Shown here: positions 22,461 through 34,015 of the stretch, piece by piece
How positions within the stretch are numbered: the first letter of the stretch is position 1
How the letters are laid out: every line of letters starts with the position of its first letter
Assembly (NCBI GenBank): GCA_050084515.1
Contig: CM114274.1
Span: forward strand, 8,618,001 to 8,682,000
DNA from: Blasia pusilla
Lineage: Eukaryota > Marchantiophyta > Marchantiopsida > Blasiales
Direction of reading: 5' to 3'
Length of the DNA stretch: 64,000 nucleotides
Made by a program: the position numbers and the translations under genes
Notes under the pieces: generated by a model
Seen by the model: only the letters and a program-made list of their open reading frames with translations
What the model was told of the DNA's origin: nothing
Database searches by the model: none

Positions 22461-25050
22461 GGCGCGAGGAAGTAACATGGCACGCATTATGTTTGAGGTT
22501 TGTATCGAAAACTAATTCAGTCATACTACACCAACCAGAGGGTGTGGAACAAGGCTATAAATAAGTTTCTATAAATGTATAGTAATGAGAGCATTAAAGC
22601 TAATACCATAGATACACCCGATCGTTAAAAAATTCATATCCATGGTTGAAAACCATGAATGCAAGATATTCTGCAATTGACTTATTGTAGGGGCTATAAT
22701 TAAAGTTGAGGGACCTCAAGTCGATAATGGGGGAGAATTTGTGAAATGTCCAAACTCGATGGGTGCATAGACGTGGAAAAAAAAAACATGCATTTCGTTG
22801 AACACCAAATCCACAATAAATGAAGTTCATCAAAAAACTCATCTCTATACCATGCTTGCACAAAAATGAAAGTGTGGATATGTCCATGGACATGGATTGC
22901 AAGAGGTGGACCCTCATTTATAGTTCATGATGGAAGGCAGGGCAAGGGCCAATGGGCCAATTAGAAGGGAGATAATAGAGATGCTAGAAGAAAGAAATGA
23001 GAAAGTGTTAAATATAAAAGCAAGTGGGATGAATGAGAACGAACGGGAAGATAGGGTTCACATGGACAAGTCCTTCCACAAGATGGACGTAAGTTCATAG
23101 ACATGTCTGCGGTCACAGACTTTGTGCACATGCAACCTTGCCCTATGCTCCCACCTTCGTATGAATCAAACATGTTTCTTCCTATATTCTTCCCATATTT
23201 GCTTGTGAATTTCTACGACAATCCTTCATGATATGACAAGGCCCTTATTTAGATATTCTAGTATGATTTTTGGAATTTTCTAATCTCTTAGTGTATAAAG
23301 TATGCTATCCTAGTAATATTGCTAATCCTAATGATTTTTGGTATTTTCTAGTCTCTTAGTGTATAAAGTATGCTATCCTAGTATATATATATAATGTTAT
23401 GGTTAAATATTTAATTTTTTCACTTCTATTTTGATTTCTCCATGATATTGTGTTTGGAATCCGTATATTGAATTCCATTAATATCATCTTATGAATAATG
23501 GATTTTTAGAAGAATACAATTTATAATTAGAAAAATATTTTATTGAGATAAATAAGGTATATTTTATGTTACCAGAATATTAAAATTCATATGTTTCTTA
23601 TATTTTATTTGTATGATTTCTTATTATAGCCCCGTATGAACCTTATAAGAACTCCATGGTCATTCTAGTAGCATGTTGCGTCATAGTTATTGTTGACATG
23701 CTAACATCCTTTAAGTCTGTCTTGTACAAGTTTCATTTGTCTTCTCCTAACTATTCAACTCTCACAACTCTGCTCGAGGGCAAAGGAAATAGTATTATAA
23801 AACTATTTGAACCTTCTAATATTGTTGCAAAAATGTTGTATTTTATGATATGACAATGTTGTGATTTTTTTACTCTTCCAATATACCGTAGACTTGCCAT
23901 CCCTCCACTATAACTACTATACACAAAAACTTACATTTCGACGTATGGAAATGTGATCTTTGTTCCCTCCTAGAGCCAATGCTTTCTAAGTGAGTTTTGC
24001 ATCGTAGTGAGTTTGCAAAGGAGGAATGGGAAAATTTATCATACATTATTACTTCATTGTACACAAAGATAAATTTTAGAAGATTTACACTAATATTTCT
24101 TCTTCTTTCTTCAAGGCGTTCCAAATATTTCAAAGAAGGGCCATCTATGAGTGTAAATAATTGCAATTTTCTTAAAAAACTCGTTAGCACCTCAAAATTA
24201 TAAAAACTCTCAACTTGCACTTTATTTGTAACAAAAAAAAAAGTTTGCGTTGAACGCTTCAAAATGACCGTTTTTATGAATAAACCATTTAATACAATAC
24301 ATAAAAAAAATTATTTTGCATATTTGAAAAACTTAGAAAACTTAAAATTTTGGAAAAAAAATCAAACTTTGTAAGGAATGAAAGTATAAATTTACAAATT
24401 AATATAAAAATAAATATATATATCATAATGAAATAGATAAGAATTCATTAAAAAATTAAAAATCACTTTGTACATAATTTTCACTTTAGAAATATATTTT
24501 AAAAATATTTTGAACAAATATTTCCCTACCTTGATATTTTTTAAAATATTAAAATTTAAAGGATCTTTTAAAATTTATAAGAACTAAATCTGATTATTTT
24601 TACTTAAACCTAATCCCAATTTTTCCAAGAAAGATACAAATCCAAATTCTATTGGAAATTTTTTTAACCAAAACATCCTCCACTTTCCTCCTCTCCTTTT
24701 CCCTTCCCTTCCTCCTTCTATCTTTGCCAAGATATTTTCTCATCTAATCTAAAATTATAACTATCTTTACGAGTACCGAATAGCAAGTGCATCTAAGACT
24801 TAGCTATTTAAAACATCAAATACTTCACATCAATACAAACACTTTGCAAATTTCTACTATTTTTTTTAATATTCTTCCTACCACTTTGAATCCTGATTAC
24901 GATTAATTTGTTGTTTAAATTCGTACTTTCTATTGAGTGTTTTCATCTATCTACTGATCCTAAGCTTTCCTTTGGTTGGAGTTAAGACATGATTTACGTT
25001 AACCTACTTAATTATTTTTACAAATAGTTCAATTTTTCATATCAACTGTA
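22461..25050. other. AT-rich intergenic DNA
   Basis: No gene supported. Contains the 68-bp duplication listed separately and, at 24290-24620, an extremely AT-rich run. Confidence 0.5.
23265..23385. repeat. 68-bp tandem duplication
   Basis: Units start at 23265 and 23333 (gatttttgg-attttcta); the shared block includes tcttagtgtataaagtatgc. The second copy ends in a short TA run. Confidence 0.85.
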
Positions 25051-25057
25051 AAGGTAA

Positions 25058-25130
25058 TTATGGCGTAATGGCCTAAGGCTCCCTTGTAAGGCATAAAGCC
25101 TGAGGTTTGAATCCCTTCAAAGTGAGATAT
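25058..25130 (+). repeat. tRNA-like sequence, possible SINE or tRNA relic
   Basis: A-box-like tggcgtaatggcc (about 25061) and B-box ggtttgaatcc (about 25104) at tRNA-like spacing. The acceptor stem does not close, so it is not called as a working tRNA. Confidence 0.45.
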
Positions 25131-25329
25131 TTGTCCTCCCATGCCCCTATCTTAGTTTCTTGTCTTTTCCTCATATTTAGTCAATAAGGGAATATAGAAT
25201 GTGAGGCATCACACATCTTACATTCACGAAAAAGGAGAATAATTATGATCGAATATTCACCATAATTTCCAAAAGGTGGACAAAAGAGTTAACACTTTCT
25301 CAAGGGATGAAGGAGATTCTTTTGAGCTT

Positions 25330-25745
25330 CAACAATTTTTGTCTCGCAAAATAAAATCGTTAATATGGAAACATGTGAATCCACTTATTTTGCAATTTAC
25401 TTGTACATTTTTCTTTGTAATCTCGTATCCTATATGGAAAACATAAGCAATATTCATATGGCCAATAAATTTGTGTTTATTTATAGACTACTCGATTACA
25501 TGATATCATATCTTTTTTTTATAGGAATAATTTTGTGGCCGAAAATATAATCATCAAATGTTTTTTAAAGAAGATATAAAAAACTATATTGTTGATGTTT
25601 TCACCAAAGCATTACAAAGAAATATTGTAATGTAGTTATATTTTGTCTACAAGTTCACGAAGTACATCAAGCTTGAAGGAAAGCCTTGATATATATATAT
25701 ATACAAGTTGTAGACCGAGTAAGCATCAATAAATTTAGTATATAC
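25330..25745 (+). pseudogene. Ty1/Copia 3' end relic
   Basis: Near 25575-25620 the frame reads IVDVFTKAL, matching the Copia Pol C-terminal 'DILTKPL/DVFTKAL' block, followed by FVYKFTKYIKLEGKP, equivalent to the terminal 'KLG...' of Copia polyproteins. The upstream part (25360 on) is too decayed to place. It may belong to the same decayed insertion event as other Copia traces or to a separate one. Confidence 0.6.
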
Positions 25746-28299
25746 CTTAATAGTAGATAATTAATTATGTTAGTAAGTAATATGCACTACTTGGGATGAG
25801 GGCGCACCTTTATCATCTTGTAAGCCTTTTTTGTGTTTGCAACTTCTTTGCTAGTCTATATTTATGAGTCGACTTTTTGCGAGTCCATTGCAAGGAAACT
25901 CTAGTTTTCGACCATTCTAGACTTTGTCTCTAAAGACACAAAATACTTGCATACACAATACATTGAGATTCACAAGTGTGCCTTGATCAAGTGGATGTAT
26001 AAAGAGATATCAATGCATATAATTTATAATGTTGATAAGAAAGTAACATTTAGAGTAGTCTATTGGTTTGAAACCAAAAAATGGCGAGGTATTAAGATTT
26101 CCAATTCATGATTGAGAAGAATATTAAGTTATTGGTTGTGAGATACAAATGGTCATCACTAAATTCTTTTCTTTTCTATCACACAAATTCTTATGTAGCC
26201 AAATTTATACAACACTTACATAAAGTTACATTACTTGTTTTACCTATACTACTTCAAATTCATACACTTATATTTTAAATGACACTTATTTTAACTATTT
26301 TAGTAAAGGCTTAAGCCATATGGCTATTATTCCTTTTATATTTCTCGTCTCACGTTGCTTTATATCATGATAGCTGATAATTGTTACATAAAGTGGAAGG
26401 TGATGTATTTTATTGGGTAGATAGAGCTTGTACATGGTATTATATATAATAAGGTTCAACAAAATGTCATGGAAACACAAATTGATTGAACATTTATAAT
26501 TTCTATCTTGATTCGAGAGGTTTTGTAAGCTTACATGGGGTTTTATAAGCCACATTAACGATAAAATGAATATAGGCTACAAATCTATAAAGAAATTATG
26601 AACTAGATGGGTGATGAGTAGAGAGGAGATTTTACTGGCATAAAATATGACTATATTATTAATAAGAACGTATGTGTGGATGCATATGGATATATAAATT
26701 AAGCAAGTTGTAAATCATAGAAAAAACTACTAATTATACTCATTGCCAAGAAAATAAAGTTAAATATCAAAGTTATGATAGAATGACAGATCCTGAAAGT
26801 GAACAAGTATACAATCCATTATTCACTGATATTGTTTGACATTAATCATATTATGAGTACTAACCCATGCATGAATAGGATGAGAGATATCAATATAAAT
26901 AATATATCATTATTGGAAGCATTCAACCATGTGGAGTTATAAATTGGGCCTACATTGGAGAGAGTGATAATGTATGAAAATTCCTTTTAACTACCAAGGA
27001 TTCGTTTTCTTTGGATATGGTATAATTGGGATACATTGGAGGGACTAAGTATATAGATGAATATGGCTAGTAATACATCAGTCTCTCTTTAACACTACAA
27101 TAATTTGAAAGTAGTGATTGCTCAAATTTGAAGTACGAGCAAGGATTTAAATCTTATTATTCATGGTATGATTCTTTCATGGATGTATCTTGCTATATGA
27201 TACATTGATGTTGTAAACTTCAAATTTTGATTTAACAAACTTTCTCAAAAGTTGGTTGCCGATGGGTTTTGTGCTTTTAAATACAAATCCATAAAAATAC
27301 TCTTAATTCTTTGAGCTCCATTTTTAAGTAATTATTATCATCTTTATACTTTTTCTTACTAGTTATAGTTTATACATAGTCCTATCGCTTAGAAGAATCA
27401 AGCAATAATAGGGTTTGGTCAATAATTAACCAAACACGAATGGACGTGAGCAAGGCAAAGGGATAATTACAATCTAAAAGGATAATGTACATACCAAAGT
27501 TGGTTTTTCTTCATTTAATTATAGTCGTGCTATGTGATGAGGATGAAAACAGTAAGATCAATAATAGCAAGAGAGAACACGCGTAAAATTGAAAATTGTG
27601 AGAAGTTTACAAATTCACACATTTGTTCTCATGAATAAATTTTGCTAAATGATATGATTTAGGAGGCATAACATAGAGAGAGATGCACATATGGTGTGTT
27701 TTTACACATATAATTTCTTCAATTCAAGAAATATGGCGCAAGTGCTTTAATGGCCCTATCTCAAAGAGGTTATATCAAATAACACACCAATAGACTTAGA
27801 CACTATAAAGAGGATGAAACTTTGTTGGAGGTTTCTTTGAGTTTATTTATGTATTCTTGAAGGTTTTTGATTTGTTATGAATGTGTTGTGCAAATTGAAG
27901 TGACGTGTGTACATAGATCACCTTCGTGGAACCTTGGGCACCTTAAGGGGGGTTTTCCCAAAACAAAGGCTTGGAGGGGCTCATCTTTCTATAGTTGACC
28001 CTTCCAAGCATAGGATAGGGCATATACCATCTTAATGCATTAGATATGGATTCTCTCATATTGCAGACGGGTTTGGCTCAATTCTTGTTTAGTGTAAATG
28101 TTATCAGAGAGTGGTGTGTTTTCAATTTGATTTTTTAAGACAATTGTGGATCCGTTGATATTATTTGAGTCCAATGGCATGTGGCAAATGGTAGCTACTC
28201 AAATGAATGATTTTCCCACATTACTAATAATTGAGTTTTGGCTTCCCTCGGTGTTTTCCTCTAGGATAACATTTAAGGGGATGTTATAGTTGGTTGGGC
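25746..28299. other. AT-rich intergenic DNA
   Basis: No gene supported. The part from about 27,890 on is richer in GT and may already be the 5' portion of the retroelement relic that becomes recognisable at 28300. Confidence 0.45.
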
Positions 28300-28640
28300 C
28301 CTTTGGTATCGTATATGTACTCTTGGATTATGGAATGTAACCCTTGATGTTGGGTCGTCCCACGGTATTGGGATTGGAACTTATAAAGTCCATGTTTGAG
28401 ATATATCCATTTTCAATTCATATGAAACTTAGTGGTTATAGTGCACCACAATTCATGACGCCACATGAGTTGATGGTGAGGGTATAAACACAACACCCTA
28501 TAGATAGTTTGATGGTGAGGGGACAGTGGTTATTGGAATTAAGTTAGACAAGACATTGATTGGTGGTGTGGTCTTGTATAACATGGGATTCAAGATTGAC
28601 TATTGGGAGGAGTTGGCTTCCTATCTCTCGGATTAACACT
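28300..28640 (+). pseudogene. Relic of DNMT-Gypsy protease (third copy)
   Basis: At 28336 'aacccttgatgttggg' matches 'aacccttgatgttaggg' in the + strand element (8190). At 28565-28615 the frame GGVVLYNMGFKIDYWEELA parallels GSIVLYPLGFILHFWEETVA. The order and spacing of both blocks agree with the protease of the 5.9-14.6 kb element. The copy is heavily mutated; whether the following 600 bp still hold methyltransferase sequence cannot be decided by eye. Confidence 0.6.
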
Positions 28641-30372
28641 CAAGCATTTGGTCATATAAGTCGTTTGCCAATATGAATGATTGGTAATGTTGGTGATGTG
28701 TAATGGGGTAAGGTGGCAATTGTTGCACCATATCCTTCAATGGGTAGTAATCTAGATTGGTGACCTATGGATGGACCAACCAATAGTAGATTATGGTTTG
28801 ATCAATGAGGATGATGTTGTGCAAGTGATGTCAATTGGCATGACGCCGCATGTGGATTGTAGCCAACGGTGGCTTCGTGTCAATTATTACAATATGATAC
28901 AAAGTGGTACATCTACCAGACCTAGAATAAGGTTTTGATTGAGAGGAGTGACAGGTACATTGTGTATGCACTAGCACTGGCCTTTGATGTGTGGGAGTGT
29001 TCGATAGATATTCATGAGATTCATACATATGTGGTGGTGGTGTTGCTACCACATACATAAATATTGGGATTGGTTGGTATAGAGGGAGAAGACATTGGGG
29101 TTCGTCTTGTCTCGATGTTGTGGTATGGTGTTGCAACATCTAGTGTTAGGAGTGTTGGTTTTGGACGATTATTTGGTGGTGAGATTTGATGGTTGGAGAT
29201 TCACAATCCAAACGGATATATGTCTGAAATAGTAGTGTGTGTTGGAGGTTTGCAAGGGTGATATTTACCATAAAAGGGTGATTTGACATCACCCTTGGAT
29301 GTGTCTTCTATAGGTTAAAGGGTACACTATGGATAGTCAATGTTCATTAAGAATTACATGGATTACAAAGGGGTGACTAACGATGGGCCAAGTCAACACT
29401 CAACCTTTTGATCTTAGTATCAACGAGATGGATATTTCTTTTGATGCGACCATTGGCTATATGGGGTTTGAGGAACCTAACCACAAATTAAGGGAAGGAT
29501 TGTGTGGCGTTAAACATAAAAATATATATTATTATTGGAGAGTGTCTTCTTGATTTGCAAATACGTATTTGTTTGACATGTGGCAACTTGGGAGCGAGAA
29601 AATATTTCCCTCTCTGCGGGCAACAAGAAAAAAATGTTGTGTTTAGCATGATTGCTACCTTCACTCCTTTGCATGGCACAGGCTGCCCACTAGTACCCAC
29701 ATAATGCAAAACCAAATAACAGATGATCCAATGATCACAAGTACAATAAAATAATCACACATTATATTAGTGAAGTATCATGCACTCCACTTTATTAGCA
29801 CAACTTCATACTTAGATGTCAAGTTATCAATACAAATAGATGGAAATAACCATAATTCTTAACTATAGTTAATTTAATATGGGTAAGAATATGTATAGAT
29901 GAACAAAATAGTAAATACTTAAAATTTTGACTATTTTACATGTTAGATTAAGAAGGAAAGTAAGACTTTTTTTTATCTTCCAACATAGGGCTATGATGTA
30001 AAGGAAGGGGGGAGATGGGATTGAGTTAAATCAAGAGGGGAGAGGAAGATTCTATTAATTTTATTCAAAACAAGGAAGTAGAAGGAGGAATATTTTAATT
30101 AAATGAAGATTTATATATTAGTGGTTAGGAAGGGAGGATGAGAGATGATTTTTTCTTTTTCTTTTTCCATATAATATAGTGATGATTGCCAAAGTGAGTT
30201 TTTCCCTATATAAGAAGGGAGGGAAGGGTTAGGGAATTCATTTTATAATAAAGGATATCTCCCAAAAAAATGGGAGGAGTGGGGAGTTTTCCTAAAAAAA
30301 ATACAAGGATGATGGAGGACGTATTTGACATAATGTGGGTGTAAGGAGGATGATAATGGGGTTAGAGATGTT
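28641..30372. other. Decayed repeat DNA
   Basis: 28.65-29.3 kb is GT-rich and may continue the retroelement relic. At about 29518-29545 there is a Helitron-like 5' end (tatattattattggagagtg), the same one that recurs at 58.2 and 61.1-61.4 kb. No gene supported. Confidence 0.45.
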
Positions 30373-30536
30373 GTGCGCCTACACATCGCTACACAACATA
30401 CATCCTTGTTATCGAACACATACACAAACACACACGATCCCATGCTAACTCATGGTATCTAAACATCAAGACGATAAGTACTAAAATATCTATAATAAAT
30501 CAAGTGGATCTCTCCATCACAAGATCTCACACTTCA

Positions 30537-30586
<50 letters not shown>

Positions 30587-30840
30587 ATATAAAACCAAAC
30601 CCACTCTCCTAATGAGAGACTTGGGTTACACACACAAGGCAAGGAGGACCATAGCTCCGTCGCCTCATGCCAAGAGATTCAACAAAGAGAGGATGAGCTC
30701 TCTCACTCTTGGAAGTATGCCCCCTTCCCTCCCTCAAGCTCTCTCCACGGTAACCTAAACTCACATGTCACCTCCTTGACTATTGACTTGCTCTAGCGGG
30801 TCAAAGGCCTCTTCCCAAAGTGGAAAGCAAACTATACTCA
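30373..30840 (-). mobile_element. Fragment of the 131-bp LTR and its neighbouring unit
   Basis: 30373-30415 (gtgcgcctacacatcgct, then acacaacatacatcc) matches the right end of the LTR-like copies at 62722 and 63337 in the same orientation. The following 400 bp, with a CT/CA repeat, resemble 690-1165, so the same composite repeat occurs at least twice. Confidence 0.55.
30537..30587. repeat. (CT)n(CA)n compound microsatellite
   Basis: About 26 bp of TC followed by about 25 bp of AC. Confidence 0.97.
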
Positions 30841-33179
30841 ATACATGTTGTAAGATCAATAGTTTATACAACCTCTAATTAGAGTTTTTATCTTGATTTT
30901 ACCATGGAATACAAATGTGATGGTAAACACATTTGTATTCGATGGAATAGACATCTCTATATGGAATTGTATTCGGTAGAGACCTCTCCAATTATACAAC
31001 TCGCTCCATATATTTGGTGAGTTCACAAAAAGATAAGATATTGAAAATGGAAATTAATTAATCAATAGCTTCATCAATCTATCAATGTAGTCAAAATGTC
31101 TATGTGTCATACATTAAAACGCTTCTTCATTTTAGAGTTCTTGGGAGAGATTGTTTATCATTTTGAGAATTATAATGTTATTTTAGAGTAGAAATAAAAT
31201 TAGAAAAAAATTAGTGGTTTCTAATTTTGGGAAGCATAAAATCAAGGGAATTTCCTTTAAAGTTTTGCACATTGATGATAAGAGAAGAATGATTTTTGTT
31301 CCAATATATGTTATAATTATATAATATATTAGGAGCCCAACTATGCAATCATAATTCATCCCTCCTCCTGATCCTATGATAGTATGCAATCGTCAACTTG
31401 ACTAAATGGGTGATTTTGGTTAGGTCAACAAAACTAAACTATTTACATAATATTTTAGATCATAATCAAGGAAACAAATAGTATTGTGTCGTACTGCGCA
31501 TACATAGGAAATTGTGTTTGTTCCATAGTTGATTGACTTTCTTTTGTCAATCATTCAATTAATAACAAATAAACACATAAAAAGAGATAAGAGAAATTCA
31601 CAAGCTTAAGTTTGAATAATAAGAGAAAAATGGAGTTGAAAGCTTTGCATGAGGACATAATAATATGTTTTTGGAATTATGTTTTAAAGACCAAAAAAAG
31701 TTTGGATTTCATGAGGATCTATAAGTGAAGGTTCTAATTAAGTGTTTCTATGAGGGCATATTCATTAGGATATTATTTATTCTTTCCACAAAGAGTAGGA
31801 TCATATATATATATGGCTATTTGGGATTATATCCTAGGATATTCCATTCCATTCCATTACTTAGAGTTACCCCAATTTTTTAGAAAGAGGTAGGCATGAC
31901 TAGGATTATTAAATAAAGCGAAAAGAAATACATGAGCATAAGGCAAACAAATTAAATTGGGAGAAAAATCAAGGAAACAAATAAGAAGGATTTTTTTTCT
32001 TACATTTTCATTGGGATGTATAAATTATTTTGAATAAAGGAAAAATAAGGATACAAATTTGCACGCAAAAGACTTAAGGAACAAAGACACTTGATGAAAT
32101 AAGAGGATAGGATTTGTTCTTAATGAGAAAAAAAAGATAGGATTAAAAAACTATTCAAAATTTTTGTTTAAAATATGTTTATTGCACGGAAATAAATCAT
32201 TTAGAAGTGAAAGGGAGAATTAAATGCTTAGAAAATAAATCTGATTAAAATACAACTAATTAAAAACATACTATGCTTGTTTCATTCCAAGAAAATGAAA
32301 CTGAATTGGGAAATATCATGAAAATAAGGGGATTTTTTCAAGAAAAATACCATTTTTAGAACATAAGGAGAATAAGAACCCATTGTAGACAAGCCTAATT
32401 AGGAAAAAGTGAATACAATGTAAAATAAGAATTCTATATCAGATTACATGTATCACAAATACAATATGTTTGTAGATTGTATACTTTTTTGTGAGAGAAA
32501 TATTTAATTTCTTTCCACGTAAAAAGGATAAAAGTATGGAAAAATGTTTAGAAAAACATGGAGTGTACGTAAAAAGAATGAGATATTATAAATATTAGGT
32601 CAGAAAAATTATGAGATAATTTTTTTAAAAATATAATTATGATTGTTCCAAATGTGATTAAAGTGATCCCAAGTCATCTATAAATGGACCATATATAATT
32701 ACATTTAAGTTAGGAAGCCAAGTGAACTATAAGAACACCAAGTTACACAAGAGGTTATGTGAAGCAAATCCATGCCACAACATATTTTCTTCTTGTGATT
32801 TTTTCTTGTACACTAGTGACAAGCAATAGCTTGGATTGAATACTATTTTTTGGATAATATGAGGTTACTACCAAAAGAAAGATTTAAAATCTGATCAAAG
32901 GAAAAATTTGCGTAGAATAATATGTCAAAATTTCAATTTCATAAGATAGTACTTATTGATTAAAAAAATTATATCCTTTTATGGGTGCTTGTTTTATACA
33001 AAGCTAATTGATTCAAATTTTAAGATTAAACTTGTAAAGGCATACATCTTAAAATTCTTCACGTATTTTTCCATGTCTCAAAAAATACTACCTCCAATCG
33101 ATAGAATTAGAAAAATAAATGTTATTTGGAAAACACTAGGATCTTTGCATAATTCATGACAAAAAACCCTTTACACTTA
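30841..33179. other. AT-rich intergenic DNA
   Basis: No gene or element supported. A palindromic block at 30900-30950 (acacatttgtattc near tgtaaatac-like sequence) and a short (ATTCC) run at 31840-31860 are the only structures seen. Confidence 0.5.
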
Positions 33180-34015
33180 AATGCACATCTTGATCCATTA
33201 GGCAACTACATCATTACTTCAAACATTTTGGAGTGTAACTTTAACTAGTGGAGTGTGGAGGAAGCATGAGAACTTGTGCATGGCATGGGCATACCTACCT
33301 TGGGTGTGTATGCATGCACCCATATAGATTCATTGGTACCTAAATTACTTTTTTAAGCACTTTGAAGTGTGCCTGTTAAGCAACGGAGTGTGGAGGAAAT
33401 AGGGCAATTTGTGTGTGGCATGGGGATAGCTATTTTCATGTGTGCATGCATCTAAGCTAAACCATGCACTAAACAAATACCTTAGATCATTTATCTTCAA
33501 TATTGGAGTGTGGAGAAATTGTGCATGGCATGAGAAAACCTATTTTAACCATGTGCATCCACGCTTCCATCGAGACATATTAAAAACCTAAAGCATGTAC
33601 AAAACACTTTAGAACACACCCTTTAGGTTATGGAGTGTGGAAGAAGTTGTAGATTATTGCAGGGATTGACATCTATACTCTTATTGATGACAGGGGTCTC
33701 AGCAACAAACATATATTTGCTTGACACTTATCTTTTTAGGTAGCTTCTGCTCATGACACTTGTCATCTCTTAAATCTTAATTCCATCTAACTAAGATGGA
33801 GAAGGGTACAAGATAAAGGTAGGAGTTTTGTTGAGGACTCTTCTTTCACCCTGTGTGCTAGCATGGGCACTTGCTAGGACATACTTATAGATGCTTTTAT
33901 CTAGATCCATTGGAAACCAAGTTTGCATCTAAATCATCCACTAAGCATCTTAGAGTGTACTTCTTGAGTAGTGGAGTGTGGATGAAGCATGAGAATTTGT
34001 GCATGATATGGCAAA
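33180..34015. repeat. Diverged tandem array, about 120-135 bp period
   Basis: The phrase ggagtgtgga starts at 33250, 33385, 33505, 33632 and again at 33973. Around it each unit repeats 'aa-ttgtgcatggcatg' and a later 'cat-ca-g-catgca' block. The units differ in length (135, 120, 127 bp, then a gap of 341), so the array is old. Confidence 0.7.

Noticed and set aside
33180-34015. CRISPR-like array
   Set aside because: Repeat units are long, diverged and without spacers; the genome is eukaryotic.
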